A stretch of DNA of 7,223 nucleotides from Bacteroidales bacterium (GCA_021647685.1 JAKIUH010000219.1:1-7223), one strand, 5' to 3'. Shown: positions 1 through 6,235, numbered from the stretch's first letter. The notes: generated from the letters alone by a model not told the origin. Numbers and translations are program-made.

Positions 1-56
1 CTGAATACTAATACTTCCAGACCTATTTTTCAATTCTCTGATAAACATAAGAATAA

Positions 57-121
57 TTTTGCAACACCCAAAGATAAAACATAAATACTGATTATCAACT
101 ATTTATATGGGTGTTGCAAAA
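57..121. repeat. 14-bp perfect inverted repeat with nested stem
   Basis: The arms TTTTGCAACACCCA (57-70) and TGGGTGTTGCAAAA (108-121) are exact reverse complements. Inside the 37-nt spacer a second 7-bp pair, ATAAATA (81-87) and TATTTAT (100-106), would extend the hairpin. Neither side is followed by a good T-tract, so it is not a convincing intrinsic terminator. The right arm ends a few bases before the recognisable pyrH remnant, which suggests a small inserted element or the scar of a rearrangement. No clear target-site duplication is visible. Positions 1-84 upstream are open in frame 1 and end in TAA. This may be the tail of a gene entering from the left, but I do not recognise its 27 residues. 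Confidence 0.6.
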
Positions 122-127
122 AAGTGA

Positions 128-226
128 CGAAAACAGGATTTGCCTATTCTTGTTTTTGATATGAACACTGAAGGTAATTTATTAAAAATACTTAAAGGGA
201 ACAATATCGGTACTTTGGTAAATTAA
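128..226 (+). pseudogene. pyrH: UMP kinase C-terminal fragment (5'-truncated pyrH)
   Basis: One frame reads RKQDLPILVFDMN, then TEGNLLKILKGNNIGTLVN and a TAA stop at 224-226. This matches the C-terminal end of bacterial UMP kinase, whose pattern is LPIxVFxMNxxGxLxxxxxGxxxGTL; the E. coli protein ends in a very similar way. UMP kinase makes UDP from UMP with ATP. Only about 32 of the usual 235-240 residues remain. The frame is closed upstream by TGA at 125-127, where the family usually has a small residue or Cys just before the Arg, and nothing UMP-kinase-like is readable in any frame of positions 1-124. The remnant ends just before the hairpin at 234-262, which was probably its native terminator. 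PyrH is essential, so an intact copy should lie elsewhere. The alternative is an assembly break or recombination junction at about 107-127. Confidence 0.7.
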
Positions 227-233
227 GAAACTA

Positions 234-262
234 AAAAAGAGTTCTTCTAAAGAACTCTTTTT
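234..262. terminator. Bidirectional intrinsic terminator
   Basis: The stem GAGTTCTT (239-246) pairs with AAGAACTC (250-257) around a 3-nt loop. It is flanked by an A-run (233-238) on the left and a T-run (258-262, continuing as ATTTTTT) on the right, so it can end transcripts on both strands. It sits between the stop of the pyrH remnant (226) and the stop of the convergent cheW-like gene (289), and serves both. Confidence 0.85.
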
Positions 263-288
263 ATTTTTTCTAACTCTCATCTCTATTT

Positions 289-837
289 TTATTCATTTTT
301 ATCACTTTCTTCTGCATCATCATCCTCTATTTCAGCAACTATATCATTTTCCGAATTATCACGCATAAAATCTATTTCATCTAATGAAAATATGGTATCT
401 ATATCAATAATCATAATAAATTTTTCATTACGATTAACAATACCTGTGATAAAATCTGAGTGATACTTGCTTCCTAAATTTGGCGGAGGTAAAATCTCAT
501 CATCATTAAATTCTAATACTTCCATAACTTTATCTACCAAAACACCTACTAAAAGTGAGTCATCATCTAAATTAATATCCATAACAACAATACAGGTGTC
601 TTTTGTAACCTCAACCGGAGGCATTCCCATCTTTATCTTAGTATCTATAACAGGCAAAACCTTTCCGCGTAAATCAATAATTCCTTTCATATAAGCAGGA
701 GCACCAGGTACTTCAGTGATATTAGGAATTTCCAGAATATGAAGTAATTTGTTTACATGACAGGCAAAAATTTCTTCACCTAATTCAAAAGTCAGGTAAG
801 ACTTTATTTCCATATTTGTATCAATATATGCTGCCAT
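289..837 (-). CDS. CheW-like chemotaxis/signalling coupling protein
   Basis: This 182-residue protein is mostly one CheW domain, the SH3-like adaptor that links chemoreceptors to the kinase CheA at the membrane. The domain covers roughly residues 12-155. It opens with YLTFELGEEIFACHV and continues with ILEIPNITEVPGAPAYMKG. The core IIDLRGKVLPVID (53-65) contains Arg57, equivalent to the conserved Arg of the NLRG..PVID motif. The last 20 or so residues form a strongly acidic, probably disordered tail rich in Asp and Glu, which is longer than in E. coli CheW (167 residues). The ATG at 837 is chosen because the domain follows at once and a -7 promoter element lies about 45 nt upstream; Met9 is an alternative. 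No Shine-Dalgarno motif is visible. No cheA, receptor or other che gene is adjacent, so the partner is unknown. It may serve chemotaxis, gliding or another CheA-type array. Confidence 0.9.
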   Translation of the reverse strand: MAAYIDTNMEIKSYLTFELGEEIFACHVNKLLHILEIPNITEVPGAPAYMKGIIDLRGKVLPVIDTKIKMGMPPVEVTKDTCIVVMDINLDDDSLLVGVLVDKVMEVLEFNDDEILPPPNLGSKYHSDFITGIVNRNEKFIMIIDIDTIFSLDEIDFMRDNSENDIVAEIEDDDAEESDKNE

Positions 838-881
838 TATTGCTATGTTTTAATTCTAAACCCGAAATTTACAAAGTTTTT

Positions 882-889
882 CAAATATA
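882..889 (-). promoter_or_regulatory. Bacteroidetes-type -7 element for the cheW-like gene
   Basis: Read on the minus strand, this is TATATTTG, an exact fit to the Bacteroidetes -7 consensus TAnnTTTG. It lies about 45 nt upstream of the ATG at 837, giving an expected leader of about 35-40 nt. No clear TTG box is present at -33, so support rests on the -7 element alone. On the plus strand the same spacer offers only a weak match (TAAATTTA, 904-911) for the divergent Sir2 gene. Confidence 0.4.
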
Positions 890-937
890 ATAAAATATTT
901 CTATAAATTTACATGTTATTCGTAAAATTGTACCACA

Positions 938-1774
938 ATGAATATTGATAAGGAAATAAACAAAGCTGCCGAGGCAATAAAAAATGCAGATGCAATCCTC
1001 ATAACAGCCGGTGCAGGTATTGGTGTAGATTCGGGTTTACCTGATTTTCGCGGAAATCAAGGATTCTGGAAAGCCTACCCTCCTATTGCTCAACGAGGTA
1101 TCTCGTTTAGCGAAATGGCAAATCCGATATGGTTTGAAAGTAACCCTCAACTTGCCTGGGCTTTTTACGGACACCGGTTAAACTTATATCGCAAAACAGT
1201 TCCTCATACCGGATTTAACTTAATGCTAAAATGGACACAAAAAAAAGAATTTGGAGGTTTTGTTTTCACATCCAACGTGGACGGACTGTTCCAGAAAGCC
1301 GGTTTTAGTGGCAATCGCATTTATGAGGTACATGGTTCAATTCATCATTTTCAATGTACAAAACCATGCTCTCATCATATCTGGGAGGCAGCGGACATCA
1401 ATATAGATGTGGTTATGGAATCTTTTATAGCTCATGAACCTTTACCTCACTGTCTAGATTGTGGCTCAATTGCTCGCCCTAATATATTAATGTTTGGCGA
1501 TTGGTCTTGGCTTTCTGACAGAAGTGCAAAACAGAATAGCTTATATCACCAATGGCAAAATAATTTAAAAAATGCAAAAGCACGTTTGGTAATAATTGAG
1601 TCAGGGGCAGGAAATGCAGTACCCACAGTCCGAATGGAGTCAAACAGTATTTTTCATAAGTTCAATGCTGATTTTATCCGAATTAATCCACGCGATTATG
1701 ATGTCCCCAAAGGTGCAATAGCTATCCCAATGGGAACAAAAGAAGCTCTACAAGCTATTGAAAGCTACCTGTAA
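938..1774 (+). CDS. Sir2-family NAD-dependent protein deacylase
   Basis: This is a stand-alone sirtuin of 278 residues. The family removes acyl groups from lysine while cleaving NAD+ to nicotinamide and O-acyl-ADP-ribose. Visible elements in order are the NAD-binding GAGIGVDSGLPDFRG (25-39), TSNVDG (111-116, replacing the more usual TQNIDG), and the catalytic His132 in YEVHGS. Four Cys (140, 144, 172, 175) form a CxxxC/CxxC zinc site. Then come ARPNILMFGDW (179-189, matching the LRPxVVxFGE region) and ESGAGNAVPTVR (221-232), where most sirtuins carry GTS. Departures from the consensus (GAGIG instead of GAGIS, and the ESGAG segment) point to a divergent bacterial subgroup, so acyl specificity cannot be assigned. 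The intact zinc site and His argue for a deacylase rather than a defence NADase. The ATG at 938 lies just before the first Rossmann helix; no Shine-Dalgarno motif is seen. The gene ends 2 bp before a MITE-like element. Confidence 0.9.
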   Translation: MNIDKEINKAAEAIKNADAILITAGAGIGVDSGLPDFRGNQGFWKAYPPIAQRGISFSEMANPIWFESNPQLAWAFYGHRLNLYRKTVPHTGFNLMLKWTQKKEFGGFVFTSNVDGLFQKAGFSGNRIYEVHGSIHHFQCTKPCSHHIWEAADINIDVVMESFIAHEPLPHCLDCGSIARPNILMFGDWSWLSDRSAKQNSLYHQWQNNLKNAKARLVIIESGAGNAVPTVRMESNSIFHKFNADFIRINPRDYDVPKGAIAIPMGTKEALQAIESYL

Positions 1775-1775
1775 A

Positions 1776-2024
1776 TTAGGGCTTGCTGAAAAACGCTAAA
1801 TGTATTATTAATCAATATTTTATGTTTGCATTATTGCCATGGGATGCAAGGTTTTTCACTAAAATATCAGAAAATGCAAGCATTTATTATATACAAACAA
1901 TTATATTTTTAGCTGCTTAGCTGTACACATCTTTTATATTTTGTTCAGTTTGAAGTATTTTTATACATCTACACTTCACAAAATCCAAAATAGATGCACA
2001 TCTGAGCTTTTCATCAAGCCCTAA
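1776..2024. mobile_element. MITE-like element with imperfect terminal inverted repeats
   Basis: The left end (from 1776) reads TTAGGGCTTGCTGAAAA. The right end (to 2024), reverse complemented, reads TTAGGGCTTGATGAAAA. The first 15 bases match at 14, and weaker similarity (GCT, then ATGT) continues further inward with a short gap. If the element proper starts at GGGCTTG, it is 1779-2021 (243 bp) flanked by TA on both sides, consistent with a TA target duplication. No transposase is encoded, so it would be a non-autonomous element or a deletion derivative. Short internal palindromes occur, for example AGATG-CA-CATCT at about 1992-2003. It occupies most of the 470-bp gap between the Sir2 and dps genes and starts right behind the Sir2 stop, where a terminator might be expected; none is seen. 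I infer an element with GGGCTTG-type ends but cannot assign an IS family. Confidence 0.6.
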
Positions 2025-2093
2025 ACTAATCTCAGGTTTATTAAAAAAGGCTTCTATTTGTAAAATATTTAACATTTGCAGAATTATTTTCAT
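1917..2093 (-). other. Possible small ORF, 58 codons, unrecognised
   Basis: The minus strand is open from ATG (2093) to TAA (1917) and encodes 58 residues beginning MKIILQMLNILQIEAFF and ending TEQNIKDVYS. A perfect TAnnTTTG -7 match (TACGTTTG on the minus strand, 2111-2118) lies 17 nt before the ATG, but no TTG box is found at -33. The frame crosses the right inverted repeat of the MITE-like element, which encodes its LGLDEK segment. It is therefore probably a chance or hybrid frame rather than an inherited gene. No domain, signal peptide or membrane segment is recognisable. Confidence 0.15.
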
Positions 2094-2175
2094 AAAAAAA
2101 AGAAAACTTTCAAACGTAAACCACTAACAATCAGTAGTTATAATTAAATACTATTTAAACATAAACATTATTGAT

Positions 2176-2206
2176 TTGATTTATATTGATTTAATTCCGA
2201 CCTTTG
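2176..2206 (+). promoter_or_regulatory. Predicted promoter of dps
   Basis: A -33 TTG (2176-2178) is followed after 20 nt by GACCTTTG (2199-2206), which fits the Bacteroidetes consensus TTG-N19-21-TAnnTTTG except at the first T of the -7 box. The expected transcript start is near 2212, giving a leader of roughly 30 nt before the ATG at 2245. I found no convincing OxyR- or PerR-like operator. The rest of 2025-2175 is AT-rich DNA without a recognisable gene on the plus strand. Confidence 0.5.
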
Positions 2207-2244
2207 TCATAGATTAATTGTTAAACTTTTAAAAACAGAAAATT

Positions 2245-2709
2245 ATGAACAGAATAGGATTAAATACAGAAAGTAGTAAAAACTTAGCCGAAAAATTAAA
2301 TGACTTGTTGGCAAATTATCAGATTTTTTACATGAACACACGTGGTTTGCATTGGAATATTAAAGGTGAAAAGTTTTTTGAGCTTCATGCAAAATTTGAA
2401 GAGTTGTACAATGATTTATTTTTAAAAATTGATGAAATTGCTGAGAGAATACTTACTTTGGCAGAAGCTCCTTACCATAGTTATACACAATTTTTGGAAG
2501 TTTCAGAAGTTAAGGAAGCGGTAAATGTTACCGGAGCAAAAGAATCGGTACAATCAATATTAGATGCTTTTAAAATTTTATTAAAAAAACAGCGCGAAAT
2601 CCTAAATCTAAGCGGAGATGCTGATGATGAAGGAACAAATGCTTTAATGAGCGATTATATACGTGAACAAGAAAAACTGGTTTGGATGTACTCTGCTTTT
2701 ATGGCATAA
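2245..2709 (+). CDS. dps: Dps family DNA-binding / ferritin-like protein
   Basis: This is a Dps miniferritin of 154 residues, the usual family length. Dps forms a 12-subunit shell that oxidises Fe2+ with H2O2, stores the iron and protects DNA in oxidative stress or starvation. The inter-subunit ferroxidase ligands are all visible with canonical spacing: His36 followed by Trp37 in TRGLHWNIKG, His48, Asp63 and Glu67 in KIDEIAERI. The C-terminal helix REQEKLVWMYSAF is also typical. The N-terminal extension is short with few Lys or Arg, so direct DNA binding cannot be assumed. The ATG at 2245 gives the standard N-terminus; the stretch before it (AAAACAGAAAATT) is A-rich with no Shine-Dalgarno motif. 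It has its own promoter and is closed by a strong palindromic terminator, so it is probably monocistronic. Confidence 0.95.
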   Translation: MNRIGLNTESSKNLAEKLNDLLANYQIFYMNTRGLHWNIKGEKFFELHAKFEELYNDLFLKIDEIAERILTLAEAPYHSYTQFLEVSEVKEAVNVTGAKESVQSILDAFKILLKKQREILNLSGDADDEGTNALMSDYIREQEKLVWMYSAFMA

Positions 2710-2742
2710 AATTAATTAATAATGAATACATTTAGGACTAAT

Positions 2743-2776
2743 AAAAGGCACGAACTTAAGTTCGTGCCTTTTGTAA
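2743..2776. terminator. Terminator downstream of dps (30-bp perfect palindrome)
   Basis: Positions 2743-2772 are a perfect 30-bp palindrome: AAAAGGCACGAACTT and its exact complement. An RNA hairpin would have about 13 paired bases around TTAA, ending in TTTTG. It lies 33 nt after the dps stop. The A/T ends make it usable on both strands, although no minus-strand gene ends here. The 2777-2925 stretch up to the next promoter holds no gene that I can support. Confidence 0.8.
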
Positions 2777-2926
2777 TATCAGGAATCGATACTTCAGCTC
2801 CTAAAGAACATTTTTTTTGTTACCACATCATTTACTTATTCTACAAAAAGTACAAATAGAATTCTAAAAAATATATATCCACCTAATTACCAATAAAATG
2901 TTCATTAAATAATTAATTTGCAGTTT

Positions 2927-2958
2927 TTGCGTTAGTAAATAAAAATATACTACTTTTG
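2927..2958 (+). promoter_or_regulatory. Predicted promoter of the sensor histidine kinase
   Basis: A -33 TTG (2927-2929, in TTTTTG) and a perfect -7 TACTTTTG (2951-2958) are 21 nt apart, an exact match to the Bacteroidetes sigma-factor consensus. The predicted start is near 2964, leaving a leader of only about 18 nt before the ATG at 2982. Confidence 0.65.
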
Positions 2959-2981
2959 AATATTATTTAATTTACATCCTA

Positions 2982-4970
2982 ATGCTCCGGTTTATATTTT
3001 TTTTACTTTTTTCGTTAATATTTAATCAGCTAATTGCCCAAAATCAAGAAACTGACAGTTTATTATCTGCATCAAAATCTACAAAAAATGACACAGCCCA
3101 AATTTCTATATTAAATAAGTTGGCAATAAAATATTACAATTCAGAACCTGAGAAAAGTATTTTTTATGCCACAAAAGCACTTAAACTATCAAAAAAATAT
3201 AATCTTGAAAAAAAATTAATTGAAAGCTATAGTGCATTAGCCGCTGCTAACTGGGCTAAAGGAGATTTAGCGCTTAGCTTAGATTTTCTTTTTAAGAAAT
3301 TAGAAAGAATAAACAATGGTAACAATTATCAGGAAATTGCTAAAACATACAGACACATTGCAATGGTTTTAAGTGAAAAAGGTGATGACAGTACAGCATT
3401 GGAATACATAAACCTGTCATTAACCACTAGTAAAAAATATCATTATAAAACAGGAGTAGCCGATGCATACAATGTCATTGCTAACATAAATTTTAAAAAA
3501 GAGCAATTTACAATTGCAGAAAGTTACTGGGAAAAAGCGTTAAAAATATTTCAAAATGAAAATAAAGAACTTAAAGCTGCATCAGTAGTCCATAATTTAG
3601 CAATGATCTATTTAGAAAAAAATGAATATCCAAAAGCTTTAAATGCGTTTAATAACCTTTTAAAAGTATGCAGTAAATACGATAATAAGATTTGTATTGC
3701 CACAACATTAGATAATATAGGTTCAGTTTATCAAAAGATTAAAGATTACAACACAGCCGGTTTTTATTACAAAAAGTTACTTGATACTGCAAAAAAATAT
3801 CATTTTTTAAATCATAAAATGAAAGCCTATTATGTTTTGGCAGAAATGGATACAATAAATGGTGATTTTAAGTCGGCTTTTGAAAATTTTAAGAATTACA
3901 CAATAATTAAAGACAGTATTTTTTCGGAAGAAAAAGAAAATAAAATATCTGAACTTCAAATAAAATACAAAACAGAAAAAAAAGAAAAAGAAAATTTGGC
4001 ACTTCTTAAAGAGCAAAGAATTAATAAACTAATCTTTGTTATTTTAACAATTATTTTACTTTTTTTATTGTCTGTTTTATTTTTTATGTGGCGTATTTTA
4101 AAGATAAAACAAATAAATAATAAACTTTTATCAAATAAAAATGAAGAAATTACTCGTCAACAGAAACAAATTTTAAAACAGAATATTGAACTAAAACAAC
4201 AAGAAGCCCGATTAAAAGAATTAGTAACTAAACGTACCGAAGAATTATACATTGCAAACAAGAAAGCAAAAGAAAGCGATGAGCTCAAATCTTCTTTTCT
4301 AAGTAATTTATCTCATGAAATAAGAACACCGATGAATGCCATAATCGGATTTACCGATTTATTAACAAGTAGTGAACTTAGTAAAAACGAAACGACTAAA
4401 TATTTAGAAATTATACAAAACAGCAGTAACCGCTTATTAGAATTAATCAACGATATAATTGACCTTTCAAAAATTGAAGCCGGAAGAATAGAAATTTATA
4501 ACAAAGAAATCAAGCCAAAAGAGTTATTAAATGGTTTATATTCAAAATTTTCAAATTTAAAACCGGATAAAGTCGAATTGATTTTTGACAATCAGGAAGA
4601 TAAAGAAGAGCTTAAAATATTATCGGATAAAAATAGATTAGAGCAGATATTGAGCAACTTGATTGAGAATGCTTTAAAATTCACTGAAGAAGGTAGTGTG
4701 CATTTTGGTTACAGAAAGCTTGAAAATGGGTTTATAGAGTTTTATGTTAAAGATACAGGAATAGGAATACCCGATGAAAAGTCTGAAATAATTTTTGACC
4801 AATTTAGAAAAATTGAATTTAATAATTCAAAATTATATCAAGGAACCGGTTTAGGGCTTAGTATATCAAAAAAACTGGTAGTAATTCTTGGCGGGAAAAT
4901 TAGGGTAGATAGACATTACAAAAAGGGGGCATATTTTATATTCACTATACCTACTAAACCATTGAAATAA
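2982..4970 (+). CDS. TPR-repeat membrane sensor histidine kinase
   Basis: This 662-residue kinase senses a signal outside the cytoplasmic membrane and autophosphorylates on His. A signal peptide (1-20, hydrophobic, ending LIAQ) is followed by about seven TPR-like repeats between residues 40 and 310 (for example around 157-190 and 197-229), which would lie in the periplasm. A Lys/Glu-rich linker leads to one membrane helix (about 349-370), then a coiled coil (about 375-435). The HisKA domain carries phosphoacceptor His445 in SNLSHEIRTPMNAIIGF. The ATPase domain has the N box around Asn559/Asn563, G1 DTGIGIP (591-597), the F box FDQF (605-608) and G2 GTGLGLS (621-627). It ends just after the ATPase fold: no receiver or DNA-binding domain is fused, and no response regulator is adjacent, so the partner is unknown. 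The ATG start is supported by the signal peptide and the promoter 24 nt upstream. Composition is very AT-rich with Lys and Ile/Leu bias. Confidence 0.95.
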   Translation: MLRFIFFLLFSLIFNQLIAQNQETDSLLSASKSTKNDTAQISILNKLAIKYYNSEPEKSIFYATKALKLSKKYNLEKKLIESYSALAAANWAKGDLALSLDFLFKKLERINNGNNYQEIAKTYRHIAMVLSEKGDDSTALEYINLSLTTSKKYHYKTGVADAYNVIANINFKKEQFTIAESYWEKALKIFQNENKELKAASVVHNLAMIYLEKNEYPKALNAFNNLLKVCSKYDNKICIATTLDNIGSVYQKIKDYNTAGFYYKKLLDTAKKYHFLNHKMKAYYVLAEMDTINGDFKSAFENFKNYTIIKDSIFSEEKENKISELQIKYKTEKKEKENLALLKEQRINKLIFVILTIILLFLLSVLFFMWRILKIKQINNKLLSNKNEEITRQQKQILKQNIELKQQEARLKELVTKRTEELYIANKKAKESDELKSSFLSNLSHEIRTPMNAIIGFTDLLTSSELSKNETTKYLEIIQNSSNRLLELINDIIDLSKIEAGRIEIYNKEIKPKELLNGLYSKFSNLKPDKVELIFDNQEDKEELKILSDKNRLEQILSNLIENALKFTEEGSVHFGYRKLENGFIEFYVKDTGIGIPDEKSEIIFDQFRKIEFNNSKLYQGTGLGLSISKKLVVILGGKIRVDRHYKKGAYFIFTIPTKPLK

Positions 4971-5009
4971 CTAAGCAAACTATCGGCCGAAAACAAAAAA
5001 ATAAAAGGG

Positions 5010-5591
5010 TTGCTTTTAGAAACCGATGCCGGAAACATTACTATACGATTATTTAATGAGACTCCTGCTTATCGCGACAACTTTATAAAACTGGCTAAAG
5101 AGCACTATTTCGACAGCTTATTAATTCATCGGGTGATTGCAGATTTTGGTATTCAGAGCGGTGCTGCCGACACACGCTACGCCGAAAAAGGCGATAATGT
5201 TGGATGGAAAGGACCGGGTTACACAATTCCGGCACACATTGTTCCGGGGCTGTTTCACAAGCGCGGGATGATTGGGTCGCCTCGAAAACCCGACACCAAA
5301 AACGAACGTCGCCGCTCCGATGGATCGCAGTTTTATATTGTATCGGGGCGCAAATATTTCGATAAAGAGTTGGATGAACTGGAGGAACAAAACAATTACA
5401 AATTCAGTGCAACGCAACGAAAAACCTATAAAACGGTGGGTGGATCGCCACATCTCGACGGAACTTACACTGTTTTTGGAGAAGTTATTTCGGGCATGAA
5501 TGTGGTTGACAAAATTGTTAAAGTTGAAACCGACCGCCAGTGGCGACCTGTAAAAGATATTCGGTTGAAAAGAGTTACGATATTAAAATAA
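5010..5591 (+). CDS. Cyclophilin-type peptidyl-prolyl isomerase, 5' end probably missing
   Basis: Cyclophilins catalyse cis-trans isomerisation of X-Pro bonds in folding proteins. Counting from the TTG at 5010, the domain runs nearly the full 193 residues. It has HRVIADFGIQSG (40-51) with catalytic Arg41, the equivalent of CypA Arg55, then Phe46 and Gln49; GSQFYIV (105-111); and HLDGTYTVFGEVISGMNVVDKI-type sequence from 148. An insert of about 35 residues (114-147, Glu/Lys-rich) between these motifs is common in Bacteroidetes cyclophilins. No ATG precedes the domain. TTG at 5010 is a poor start with no ribosome site, and the frame stays open back to the kinase stop at 4968-4970, in the same phase. 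Relatives normally have an N-terminal signal peptide, absent here. GC is clearly higher than in the kinase. I infer that the 5' end was lost at a junction near 4971. Expression, if any, would depend on the kinase transcript. Confidence 0.85.
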   Translation: MLLETDAGNITIRLFNETPAYRDNFIKLAKEHYFDSLLIHRVIADFGIQSGAADTRYAEKGDNVGWKGPGYTIPAHIVPGLFHKRGMIGSPRKPDTKNERRRSDGSQFYIVSGRKYFDKELDELEEQNNYKFSATQRKTYKTVGGSPHLDGTYTVFGEVISGMNVVDKIVKVETDRQWRPVKDIRLKRVTILK

Positions 5592-5593
5592 AT

Positions 5594-6217
5594 TTAAAAA
5601 ATCTCAGCCATTTCCATTCCATCTTTTAACCAGAATGTTTTTAACCCGGCTTTTTCTGCACCTTCAATATTTTCTTTCAAATCATCGATAAAAAGAGTTT
5701 CTGCGGGGTTTACTCCCGATAGTTGAATCACTTTTTCGAACGAACTTAAATCGGGTTTTCTTTCATGAATTTCGTGCGAGTAAAATTGTGTAACAAAAAG
5801 CGATGAAAACTCAAACCCGTATTTTGCCCTGAATTCAATATCAAGATGGTCGATATGGATTTTATTACTGTTACTAAAAAGGTAAATATTATATTTTTCA
5901 CTCAACTGCTGCAACACTTTTACACGGTGCGGCGGAATATCCAGAACCATTTTTAGCCATGCCGTACGAACTTGCTCTTCGGTAATTCCATCATTTCCCA
6001 AAATTATAATCATCTTTTTTAGAAACTCTTTGGGCGAAATAATTCCAATTTCCTGTTCGTAAAAACAGGGGGCGGGGTATGCACTGTAATTTGCCAAAAC
6101 ATCATCGCTTAAACCCAGCTCTTTAAATGCTTTTATCGATGCATCAAAATCGAGATTCAAGATAACTCTTCCCAAATCGAAAATGATATTTTTTATATTG
6201 GTGAGGTCTGTTTTCAT
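5594..6217 (-). CDS. HAD-superfamily phosphatase, YihX-like
   Basis: This 207-residue soluble protein has a Rossmann-like HAD core and a helical cap (about residues 25-95). Motif I is FDLGRVI (13-19) with nucleophile Asp14. The usual second Asp is Gly16, as in E. coli YihX (FDLGNVI), a glucose-1-phosphatase. Motif II is SNSN (115-118), the motif III Lys is Lys154 in HERKPD, and motif IV is FIDDLKENIEGA (176-187) with Asp178/Asp179. A sugar- or small-metabolite phosphatase is likely; the substrate is not predictable from sequence. The ATG at 6217 begins just before motif I. The gene is tail to tail with the cyclophilin (2 nt between stops) and divergent from mtnA. The latter position allows, but does not show, a role near methionine salvage, where another HAD-type enzyme (MtnX/MtnC) acts. 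Confidence 0.9.
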   Translation of the reverse strand: MKTDLTNIKNIIFDLGRVILNLDFDASIKAFKELGLSDDVLANYSAYPAPCFYEQEIGIISPKEFLKKMIIILGNDGITEEQVRTAWLKMVLDIPPHRVKVLQQLSEKYNIYLFSNSNKIHIDHLDIEFRAKYGFEFSSLFVTQFYSHEIHERKPDLSSFEKVIQLSGVNPAETLFIDDLKENIEGAEKAGLKTFWLKDGMEMAEIF

Positions 6218-6235
6218 TTTACTATTTTTATGCGG

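Noticed and set aside
57..121. End of an IS6-family element (ends of that group contain a GTTGCAAA-like string)
   Set aside because: The similarity is limited to a few bases, both arms lie only 65 bp apart, and no transposase is present.
467..694. Plus-strand frame opposite the cheW-like gene
   Set aside because: Shadow of a well-supported gene; Ser/Thr-rich with no domain.
938..1774. Sir2 as an anti-phage defence NADase (Thoeris or DSR type)
   Set aside because: The zinc Cys set, deacylase length and absence of partner or fused domains favour a regular sirtuin.
2207..2244. OxyR/PerR operator before dps
   Set aside because: AT-rich, partly symmetrical bases (around TTAATTGTTAA) do not match a known operator well enough.
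3807..4016. Minus-strand open frame rich in Phe
   Set aside because: It is the antisense of the Lys/Glu-rich linker of the histidine kinase; low-complexity composition explains the open frame.
5121..5499. Two frames overlapping the cyclophilin on both strands
   Set aside because: Shadows in the higher-GC gene; the cyclophilin motifs are clear in the main frame.
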